Assembly: GCA_038373865.1 (NCBI GenBank)
Contig: JAXGGA010001671.1
Span: 80,161-144,160, forward strand
Direction of reading: 5' to 3'
Origin: Uloborus plumipes
Taxonomy: Eukaryota; Arthropoda; Arachnida; Araneae; Uloboridae
Length of the DNA stretch: 64,000 nucleotides
The notes below the pieces were generated by a model. It ran no database searches. It worked only from the letters and a program-made list of their open reading frames with translations, and was not told where the DNA came from. The translations under genes and the position numbers were made by a program. Position 1 is the first letter of the stretch, and the number at the start of each line of letters is the position of its first letter. Positions 39,643 to 51,600 of the stretch are shown here, piece by piece.

Positions 39643-42600
39643 CGAACTCTGCTTTGTTTTTGGAAAATTATGCACTTAATATTCTATCTTGCAAAGCAAA
39701 TGACCAAACATGGCGACTGCGTTTCACAGCAACAGAAGTCCGTTCGCTTTTGAGGTCAAAAAACGATCTTTTCCTACCGACACCCTCCTCCCCACCGTGC
39801 TTGTCGTCAAACGTACTTTCATGTAGCAATGAATTGTCTGTCCATAAATTTTACTGTAAGTTTAGATCCTGATATGAGTGAGGCGAAATCTGACTTCAAA
39901 ACGGAACTCGTTGAGTTCCTGCCCCTCCCCCTACCTACACGATTCTTTAAAATTCAACATCGTTTTTTAATTTGTTTTTCTTTTGCATAAAACTCCTCGA
40001 AAGAAAAAGATTCAAACAAGTTTTAAAAGAAAAAGGAATCAAATGAAGCGGGTAGGGAGGGGGAGGAGACCAAATGTAAAAGGCAAATCTGCCTATGACG
40101 GGGAAAAAACCATAAAAAAAAACATCGAGTCGATCATTTTTGTCGTTCAAGGTCATATTTTATCAGATGACGGAGTCCGCTCACATGCGCAGTTACACAA
40201 AATTCGCCGCTCACGGTTTTAACGTTGAGAATTCATCTGATTGGTCAACACAATGCAACTTGTTGGAAATTGTAATTGACAAATCAGATTGCACCCAATA
40301 ACGAAGTAGAATGACGGCGGAAGTGTTTTCGTTCTTCTGAGATCGCGGGGAAAATTTCAATCGGTCCGGAGCGCTAAAATCCATGATAAACAGTCAGTTT
40401 CCATGACTTTTGGACATTTTTCGCTGAAATCCATGACTTTCCATGACCAATTTCGATCATATTTGAAATCCATGACTTTCCCTGACTTTCCATATGCGCG
40501 GACACCCTGTACAATAATTAGACTTAAATGCAAAAAATCAGTTTTGCAACTAATTAAAAAGATATAAAACATTTGAGAATGTTACAGCGACATTTACTGA
40601 ATATTTAATTATTTCACAAAATATTAGGAATAAATTTAAAAAAATATGTATATACATATGTACACATTAGTAATCTGGTTCAATTGGTCCTCTTAACATC
40701 CGATAGCACATGACCAGTTTAGCTGCCATATTTACCCCTAAACGATTTCGGAATTTTGAGTGAATTATGCCAAAGTTTGAAAACATTCTCTCGATTGAGA
40801 ATGAACTTGTAGGACATGACAATAAAAGAATAATATATTTAAAACACTCATTGGAATGTCCTTCGGGTTCCAGTAATTTGGCAATGGCAGTCCACCATGT
40901 AACAGGATTAGCATTCCTTCCGGTTTCTGAAAAATAAATGGAAGGAAATGGAGCAGCTTCAGCTTCGTAGGCAATTAGAAGTGATGTGCCTTCAGGAAAT
41001 TTCTGAATCAAAAAAGAACGAGCATTTTCTTTTTGAGGGATTGACAAGTCGTCTCCTTTATACTTGGGGTTCAATAAATATGCAAGAAAATGAAAGGGTT
41101 GCATTAATTGATTTACACGTTTCGAAATTTCTGTAATGTGAGGCTTCAGACAATCTTCTTTAAGTAACTTTAACCATACACGACAAGCATCACCAATTGT
41201 CCCAGTGTAGCTTTGTAAACTATCCAAAGAATCCGCAATCGGTTTTAATTGCAATAGTGTGTCCTTTGATTGTTTGAACAAATTATAATTATTAATAAGA
41301 TTGGCAATGTCTTTGTCTATGTCTTTTTCATGTTCTTCAACAATTTTTTGATATGCTGGTCTATTGCGAAGAAAACTTTCAATGCAGGTAACTTGTCTTT
41401 TCCATGGAGTCTCTCCTGGTAGCTGGGGTTTTACTGAGTTGGGCATCTCTTTTAACAGGGCACTGGGTATGTGGTGATTTCGAAAATACTTTTGAACCTT
41501 TACAATGTTCTTCATTATTTGAGTTGGTGTGATATCTTGTCCTAATAAATTCAAGTAATGTGCATTGCAGCCGTAAACTATTAAGCTGTTATCCTCTTCA
41601 AACAACTGTTCTTTTGCTTTTCCATAACTCGAGCATTATCTGTCACTACAGCTTTTACTTCACAATTGAATTCTGTTTTCGCTTTAGTAATTGCTTCTTG
41701 TACAATACTTTTATGATCTTCTGCATTTTTTGTATGCGCTCCTGCTTCAACAGAGTTCAAAAAATAGGATTTTCCATCACTGTGAATGCAAGTAGCAATA
41801 ACTGGATCATTGTGAATGTTACTCCATCCATCTTCAACTAGAGTGACCAGTTTGTTTTCAACATTCTGCTTCATATGATTTCTGACTCCACTTGAAATTT
41901 TATCTATAAATTCTCCAGCAAGAGCTTTTCGACTTGGTGGGCTATATCCTGGGCGCAATGCTGTAATTAATTGTTTGAACGTATGGTGCTCCACCGCAGT
42001 AAAAGGAATATTATTAACATAAAAAAAATTTGCTTAACAAGCAAATGCAAATTTTCAGCACCACTCTTGCTTGTTTTGAAAACATAGGAATCTAATTGAT
42101 GTTGAACTTTCACCTTTTTTTCTTGACACCACAGGAGCATTTTCATTTTCCCTCTCATTTGATTCTGTGTTAAGTGGTTTAAAAGTCAGAGTTCTGGAAC
42201 TAGTGCCAATTTCAATATCAAGTGCTTAATCTTTTTGCCCTTTGCAAGATGAAATGTGTTTTTTCATCCTTTCTGCTTTGCCAAGCTGAATATTGCCACA
42301 GTGTTTACATTTGGCATACCCTTTTTTTCCCATCCCTCTCTACCTTGAGAAAATGTTGCCATACATTATCTGCTGGCCAACCACCTTTATTCATTTTCAG
42401 TCTTGAAGCAAAAAGGTCCACTTGTGTGAAAGCAAAATCATTTACTAATAAAACTTAAGCCTCATACAGATGAAAACTACAGAACAAAATGATTCAACTA
42501 TTGCTAGAATAATCACTAACGCACAAGAAAAAGGAAATGAGAACAGAAAAAAAAGTTATTTCCCCTATTCTGCATCAGAATACTGAAACATACACCTTAT

Positions 42601-45600
42601 TGGTCCAATTGTATTTAGTGTGGGGGGGGGGGGTGGAGAGAGAGAGTTGTACTTACAAGTAAATGACAAAAGTGACATTTCATAAGACACTAAATCATTA
42701 CTGATCCTTGGAAAATGTTGATAAGTTTTTCTAAATATTTGCAAGCTAGGATGTTTTTTTCTTCTTGAGGAAATATATACACAGATGAAGGGCTCGGGTG
42801 TAAAAAATAGTAACTAGCATTTCAAAAAATCAAAACTCTTTCTTTTAAATATGGATTTATTGCTTCGAGACATTACTGTAGCAAATTTTTTCTATTTAAA
42901 AAATGAAGTCGGTACATTGATTGAGTGCTGTGTGTCTCGGGTATATTTAATTACATTTTTACAAGTGATTTTTGTTTTTTTAATTTGAAACAGTACGTCT
43001 TTTCGAGTTAGTAAGATACCGCTATTTACGCCCGAGCCCTTCAAATACGAGGTGTGTTCAAAAAATAACGGGAATTTTAATTTTTTGAAAAAAATATTCA
43101 TTTATTCATCTACATTAATGTTGTCACCTTCAAAGTAATCCCCCCTGGATAATATACACTTGTGCCAGCGCTTCTTCCAATCCTCGAAACGCTTATTAAA
43201 TTCGATCTTTAGGATAGCCTTTAGCTCTTTCAGCGATGCACTCTTAATGTCATCTATGCTTGTAAATCGCCGACTCTTTAAGATTCTTTTTATTTTTGAG
43301 AATAAGAAGAAATCACACGGAGCCATGTCTGGTGAATATGGAGGCTGAGGCATAATTACAGTATTGTTTTTGGCTAAATATTTACGAATAAGCAATGAAG
43401 TGTGTGCTGGTGCATTGTCGTGGTGCAAACGGAACGACTTGTCCTTCCACAAATCTGGGCGTTTTTTACGGATTGCTTCACGTAAACGACGTTGAACTTG
43501 TAGATAGTACTCCTTGTTAACCGCTTGGCCTTGTGGCAAGAATTCATGATGCACTATGTCATTAAAATTAAAAAACACAGTGAGTAGTAGAACCTTCACA
43601 TTTGACCGCACTTGCCGAGCTTTTTTCGGTCTTGGCAAGCCATTGTGCTTCTACTGGGATGATTGGACCTTAGTTTCGACATCATACCCGTATACCCATG
43701 TTTCTTCACCTGTTAAAACACGTTTCAGTTCTTCTGCACCGTTGTTGACTTCATTTAGTAACTCCTGAGAAACTTCCATTCGCTGTTTTTTTTGTTCAAA
43801 AGTCAACAATTTTGGAACAAATTTTGCTGCTACACGTTTCATACCTAAACACTTCGAAAAAATTTGATGGCATGAGCCAATAGATATTCCAACATCATCA
43901 GCAACTTTTCTGATTGTGATTCAGCTATCGTTCATAACCATTTCATTCACTTTTTCCACGATTTCATCGGTTGTTGATGTGCTCGAGCGCGTCCAGTGTG
44001 TTCATCATCTTCAACGTCTTCACGGCCATCTTGGAAGCGCTTATACCACTCGTAAACTCTTATTTTACTCATAGCAAAAACCCCATAGGCCTTTATCAAC
44101 ATTTCACAAACTTTGTTGCACTTACTATCATTTTTTACACAAAATTTTACAAATTCCTTGTTCCATTACTTTCATCCAACAAAAATCGCCAAACCAATAA
44201 AACACCTCTAACCTTACCTGTTGCGAAGGAAAAAGTAACAATGAAAACAGTTGGCAATTTCATGTTTTATTTTAAGGGTATGTCTACCAACATAACGCAA
44301 AAAAAAAAATTTGACAATCGGACTCTCCAAACCCACGCAATTTAAAAATTCCCGTTATTTCTTGAACACACCTCGTATATATTGTTAGCAACAAAATACA
44401 CAGTATTAAAAACAAAAATCAAAAATAGAAAAATTTTCTTGAGTAATGAAAAACATTTTATCATCAGTTTATTATTCTTCAACCTAAGGTTAAAAAAATT
44501 ATTTGAACATCACTGAAAACATTATTGTAAAGAAACCACAAAAGACTTCAGTTTTATACATTTTGAGTTGCAAATGGAGCTGAAGTTATCTGCTTCAAGA
44601 GTGTTTTTTTGACAGTACAACCAATTCCTATTTTATGAAATTTTTATGCAGTGGAGTTATGAGTAAATTGTTCATTTTTTTAACGTATATTAAAATTACT
44701 AATATAATTAAATATTGTCAAATTTTAATTAATTACAACTAATTAACACTAAGAATTTAAGATGTATGCATTATCAATATTACAGCTAATAGAAATTAGT
44801 CAGCTTAAAACCCTTTTGCCATGCTTTAGACAGTTTAAGACACTTTTCGACAGTTTTGGACAGTAAAACCGACCTATCCTGTCCAAAACCAGTTTTGGAC
44901 GTCCAAAACCCCAACCCTGCCCAAAATAGAATTTTGTTTATGCAATAATCTTGCGTCTCATTGAAACGACGCTATTCAAAAAGATTCGGTTTGATAGTGA
45001 TTATTTTTTCATCAGGGATCTGCACTACATTACGCAGGAAATGGATGACGTAGCAATTTGTAGGACAATGTGAACGTTAAATTATATACATATTAACTAA
45101 GCAATAGAAAAAAAATCGGGCAGTTAGTAATCACTTTTGATGACCCTGTAATTGATACATCTTGGGAGGAGAGGCCACTTCGAACAAACCATATATCTTG
45201 TAAGACAAATATTTTTTTCATTAAGTTAGTAATTTTCTTAATGTTTAATAAATTAACAACAGTTAGTAATAAATTTTTGAGAACTGTCAAATGGGCAAAT
45301 TTTGTCACAGCTACCCCTGTTAGCTGCCACAATCCGGAATTTCGTTTATGAATTTGTCGGGCGTCTCATTGAAACGGCGCAATTTAAGAAGATTCAGCTT
45401 GGTGCTGATTATTTTTTCATCAGGGTACTACATTTTTAGAACGTAGGACCGGATAACGTACCATGCAATTTGTAGGACAATGTGACTGTTAAATTATATA
45501 CATATTAACTAAGCAATAGGAAAAAACTCAGGCAGTTAGTAATCACTTTTGATGACCTCGTAATCGATACATGTTGGGAAGAAGGGGAGTTTTTGAGACC

Positions 45601-48600
45601 CATAGAATCGATACATTTGATCCCTGCTACCCCTGTTAGCTTCCACAATTGAGAATTGTTGTAAGAGGAAAAGTTGGGTGTCTCATTAAAATGAAGCTAC
45701 TCACTGAAAATTAGCTTGATAGTAATAAACAGAAAAATCTCTATCAGGGATCCCTGACTAGGTAGATTGCTATTGAAGGAAGAGAAAAGATGAATTTAGA
45801 CAATTTAAATGAAAAACTTGGTACTGGCAGTCATCTATGCCAAAAATAAGTCGATAGTCCTTTAAACTTTGATTTAAAAGGATAACCTGTTTAAAATCAA
45901 TTGCAATCGAGAACAAATAAATGTATTACAAATATGTAAATAACGTGGCAGCCCTGTTATTCGGGACATCAGGGGGGGGGGGAGGGGGACAAAATCGCTG
46001 CAAAAGCAATGTATTTACATAAAGTGGACATGGTTTTTGCATGGTTGAATTGACATTGCATATATACCCTTTGCCTGCTCCCCTCCTGAAAAATTTCGAA
46101 ATGACGGGTCTTATAGGTAGACAGGAATGGAAACCGAAATGCAGCAACCTTCTTGCAGTGTATTCTGGGTCGTTTATGTAAGGAAATATAATTGTATTTA
46201 CAACTAAAAGCTGCATTTTGTCCATTCATTGCAAAAAAGTAACTGGACTGTAAAAGAAGAAATATTATAATTTGCAAAAAAGCTAAATAAAAGTCGATTA
46301 TTAACTAATTTCACGAAATTTTACGTCTTGTGTGCAAACTCAAAACAAGGGATTGCAATGAATAGTGATTTGGCCAAATACCGAATATTCGGTTGCAATC
46401 AAGGCCGAATATTTGGCTATTCAGCGGCAGAATAATCAACTTGTTTGTGATTAAAAGCAAGGCACAAGTTGCGTTTAAAGCATAATTTTGCATGGTTAGG
46501 TGTTAAATGTACATTATTAAAGATTTCAAAAAATAATTAGGAGTGAATTTTTTTTTTAAATAGTAACATTAGTTTGAACTTTAAAAATTTTCAGCCATAT
46601 TCGGCCAAAAATTTACCCAAAAGAAGAATTCATTTGTAGGAATATACTAACAAAATTGTGAACCAACTACAAAGTGAAGCAGAAACCTCAGTTCGAAGTG
46701 AAAAAAGATGAATTGACTTATCTTTCCTAGAGCCCTTGTTTGAAGAAAAAAAATGGTCTTTTAAGTGGTGATAATTTAATTTTGGATGGATCTTATTTTC
46801 AAGGATGGAATGATATGAAACAAGAGCACAGATATGCATGCAAGCAGGATAAACAAAGTTGAAACTTTATTCATTGTGTTAACAAAACTATACTTCCAAA
46901 ACATTCAAAAAGATAAGGATACAATAAACTATTTTACACACCTTCTTGTTTTTCAATTTCTTTTTTCACAGTTATGGTCCCACGGCCAAATCTCCCTTCG
47001 AGGTCATGAGCAATGTCATAGAGTAAACTCTCCATGCCACCTTTAGAAAAATTGCCGATATTAACTGTATTGTATCTTTGAGGGTCATTTTCTTTCTGCA
47101 AGAAAATTAGTTACGCAATTATGGATCTGCTACATAAAATATGGAATATTTTTTAAACAGTTCGTATATCCAGAAATTAAAAAGAGGAAGGGGAAAACAA
47201 TCTAAAGGCTCATTCTGGGAGATCTAAAAGTTACACAGCAATTAAATAGCAGGAAAGTGCTTGCAGAGTTTACATTGACATTAAGTTGTTAAATCAGCAT
47301 TAGAAAGGTGGATGAAATTTCAGAAAATCATCTATTATATATTTTCAAATAATTAAAATGAACTTGGTAGTTATAATAATGATTAAGTGATGGCACAAAG
47401 CAGTTTTGATGAAGTGCTGAATATTGAACCTTTTTTTTTAAAGAGAGAATCAGTTCCTAAGAAAATGATCTTGTGCTGCAATAACTTTTCTAACTGAAAA
47501 AAAAAAACGTCAATACCACTGTTGGGACAATGCATAAGAGAACATTGAATCAACATCCGGGATGGCGTCTCACTTTCAAAAACAGTTATGAAAGCTTTGG
47601 AAGCGATTTTGAAGGAAGTGTCCAAAAATGGCTACCAGCACGTCTTTGAAGACAGGAAAAAAATTGGATTTGGAGGATAAGTTCACACGATTGTTTTCTC
47701 TATTTGTGAAATAATAGTGCATTAACACGTTGACTGCCAAGCTACGAAGCATATCCTGGATTAGGAGTTGGGCTAAAGCCAATCTACATGTGATGAGAGC
47801 ATTAGGATTTTATGGTACCTTCACCGAAATCAAATATCTCTACTTTTGCCCGAGTATGACTGCGCTTGAATATGCATGAAAACGGAAAATTCAGGAACTA
47901 CAAGCTAACTCGAAGTGGACTCAACAGCTAAGTTCACATACCACGAGTTATCTCGTAGCTTGGCAGTCAACAAAATTAATTTGCATGCCACTCAAATTGG
48001 AAATTAGCTACTATTTAGATCATATTTTATGAATTTAGGATGAATTTTTAAGTTATAAGCACACACCATTTCTTACTTTAACTCACCATTTAGTATTTAT
48101 ATTTAATACAACATTTAGTACGTTTAATTCTGAAGCTTTTTAACTTGGGAAAACTTTTAACTTAAATTGGGGTTTTCTCTCAAAGCAACAAATAATGTCA
48201 AAATTTAATTTTTTTCACCTTTTTTCTCAGACTTACATCAATTTTCATTTTGCATATAAAATTATTTTAAATAAATATTTAGAATTTATATCAGGAGTGA
48301 ATGTGCAAGTAATGAGCACCCTCCTCATTTTACGGATCATAAAAAATATAACTGATAAAAATTCAGCTTATATTTATATTTTGACAATTCTCTGGATGTT
48401 TCAAAATTCTAGAAAACGGATACTCCACATGTAAGAATAAAACCTTTTGGAACCAAAAAGTTTCCCACAGATGCAAAGTTAAAAATTCGAGTTTATTTGC
48501 ACAATTTCCCCGGATAATCCACTAATACTGCTTTTGAAAATAATTTTGACAAGAAAAGTATTCCATCAACTTTAAAATAAATAAATAAATATGTAAACGC

Positions 48601-51600
48601 TTTTAAAAAATGAATAAACAGCCTCATTTTTTTTTTAAGAACCTTTAAGTAGAAGGTTTCATAAGGTTTTCAAATGCGAAAAACATTTTTTTGTGAAAAT
48701 ACCACCCTACAACACAAAAAATATTGAGAAATTTGCAAAAAATTTTAATTAATATCTTCCTTAATTAATGTCATCCGAAGACGCAACTTAGCTAAGAACA
48801 CTCTCAATCAACTCTCCTTTCAAACAAAAAAATATTCAAAATCTCCCATACATTCAGGCGCTAGAGTGCCACAGATAGATATACAGACACGTCAAACTTA
48901 TAACCCACTTCTTTGTTGCATTGAAAGAAAATAAGAACTTTTATAATTTTATGTACTCCTACATGATGGTGGTCTGTTTTTGGAAATTTAATTTTTACCA
49001 ATGGATTGATTTATGTGATGTAAATTTTTTTAAACTGTCTCATCTTTTCTGGAGCAATAGCATCAAAACATTTTCTTTTCAATTATTTGTATAATTTTAC
49101 AATCAATATTTCAAAAGAAATTTCAATTTTTACTCATTCAAATATTGCGAAAATCGGCGTTTCCAAAATTCAGCTTTTCTTTCACTCAGCCGCAAATCAA
49201 ACATTTACTGTTTGAAATGACTCAAACTGCTTAATAAATGTTAGTTTTGGTGCTAAGTAGTGCAAACAGCTGCATGATAAGTTTGATTCACTGTGAGCCA
49301 AATGTAGGGAAAATCAAGTTTATGATGCAATATGGAGGAGTTAATGTGCTTTTGCAAAACTGGTAGTGCAGTTTCACCCTCAAAAACTAAATTGTGTCAT
49401 AATGAGAGAAAAAAAAGCAAAACTTATTTCTTTCCTAATGCTTTTCATTAAATTGTATTACCTTTTCTGCATTGATTGGTTATTTTTTCTTTTTTTAAAA
49501 TCTTTTCTATGTTTTTCAATAAACATTTTACAGTAAAGCAATAGCTTTTTCTTTTTTAACTATCATTTTTAAGAATAATATTTAACTGAAACAAAACAGT
49601 TCTGTGTTTAAAGAAGCAAATGAACCTGCTATTGGCAGATAAAGATGAAACAACTTAGAATCAAATAGTTGCCTTAGTTGGCAAGTATTTAATAAAAATA
49701 CTCATAAAATACCTTTTTGTCAATGTTCACAAAAATACACATCATAAAGGAAATTCAAGAGTGAATTTTCTACTTGTCTAGGATAAATTGTCAGGAAGGG
49801 AGTCAACTTACTAAGTAAGCCAATCTATGTTTGTACGACAAGATATGTTCAATTAGCAGGCTCCCCATCGACAAATTGCTATGGCATAAGTAGCACATGA
49901 AAATGGGGCCTGAGGCATTTTTTCTGTAGATCTCATCAATGTGCTTCAATCCTGGAAATAAATATTAAAGGAAAAACATTTTACTTCATTTAAATTTTGA
50001 TACTTTTAGATTGCACTAATGAAGAATATAAAAATATCTAGAATTTTTGGTTAAATGACAGAATGGTGAAAATTACCAATTTTTCACTGTTGAGGGCCCT
50101 TAGAAAATTGCTCATATTGATCATAGAGTAGAAACATTTTTTTTACAATTGTAATACATTGTTAAATCAGCGTTTTAACAATTCACATTATCTGACATAT
50201 TAGTACAATGCATTTTTTAAATTTAATTATGAGTTCATACAAGTAGTAAAAATAGTTTTACCATAAAAAAATATGAAATTACACCAAAATTGAAATTTAA
50301 TGAAATATTTAAATACCAGCAAATGACATGAAACCCACTTAAAACAAGTAGTTTTTTTTTAAAGTGTACTTACGAGCCAAAAAAAAAAAATAGCAAAAAG
50401 TAGCAAATCTGAAACACAATGCAACTTCATCGGAAAACAACAAAAACCATGGCTACTTATATGTATATACGTATATAGTTGTGTTTACATGTATACATTC
50501 ATGCAGACATGTACATATTTTTGCATATACAGTAAAAACTTGACTATCCGTAATGCTTTGGAAACACAGAAATCCGGATAAACGAATTTTCCAATTTTTG
50601 AGCGTGAGTACATTAACGTTCATTTTTTTCAACTTAGCTGAAGTAAAGATGCTTTAAAATAGAGTGTTTTATATGGAAACTTGAAAACCAGGAACAATTG
50701 TCCAATTTTCTCTTCAATTTCTAAAACATGCCAATTTTTTAAAAAGTAAGAATTTACTTGAAAATTCCTCACAATATGTAATGTTTAAAAGATGAATAAC
50801 AAATACTTGTGTATAACTTAAGTAGTTCAGTGGAAAAACGAAGTTTTAAGTCAGAAAATCAACTTACTCATGATTTAAAATTTTCCTATAATTTTCCGAG
50901 AAATGAAACTTTAAAAATAATTAATAAACGCTGGAAAACCTTGATATTTCCCCTGCCAAAAAGTGAGTTAAATTTTAGAAAGCAACAAATAAATTTTCAC
51001 TATTTAAAAAAAAATTGCCACCCAATTTTACAAGGGCAAGTTGCTCCTATGGTTTGAAGCAATTTTTTTGCCATCAGCCATTGGCATTTGGACATCCACC
51101 AGCTGTACTTTTCTTATACAACGTAGAGACATTACCTACAACGGCATCTTCCGTGATTTCATCCAGCTCTTTTTGTATGCTGCATGGTTGCTGAAGAATT
51201 TCATACTTTTTCTCTGAAAGAATAAAATACACGATTTAAAACTCAAATTCAAATACTTACAAGAAAAGAAATGGAACATACAAAGCAACTCTAGTAAGAA
51301 GAAGTTGAAATTCATGATGATCAGAGATATAGCTAAGACTTTTTTTCAGTATGAAAATGCTCCTTGACATTTTTTGGAGAGGTGAACTATGTAAGAGCAG
51401 AGAAAACTATAGGTAATACAGTCAATCTGAATTGGTGTGCGCTGATGTGCCGTACTTTAGGGTGAAGTCCAACTTCCACAGTACACACATCATAAAGGCC
51501 CATTTATAGGATAGGCAACCAGTTACAGCACAGCAACACATTCACATTAAGAAAGGACAATTACAGAAGAGAGAAAGTACACCCATGAACAAGGTGGGAT

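Larger units (their letters stand above)
39180..44919 (-). mobile_element. 5.7-kb hAT transposon with decayed transposase
   Basis: The ends are CAGGGTTGGCAAGGTTTTGG and, inverted, CAGGGTTGGGGTTTTGGAC. Subterminal 'gtccaaaac' words are repeated on both sides. Flanks CCCCAAAC and CCCAAAAT match at 6 of 8. The host repeat's tandem sister unit shows that the sequence was continuous before insertion. It carries a transposase on the minus strand plus two later insertions (39531-40508 and 43048-44375). Confidence 0.85.
38155..45760. mobile_element. Outer foldback element, split by a hAT insertion
   Basis: The ends TAGTCAGGCATCCCCGATAG and, inverted, TAGTCAGGGATCCCTGATAG are flanked by GGT on both sides. 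The left arm (38155 to about 38650) is inverted at about 45280-45760. The right half is two diverged tandem units sharing 'ggacaatgtgactgttaaat' and 'gtctcattgaaacg' blocks. Without the inserted hAT (39180-44919) the element would be about 1.87 kb. It is non-coding and is built like the foldback at 1518-4576 (paired tandem units in each arm). Confidence 0.75.
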
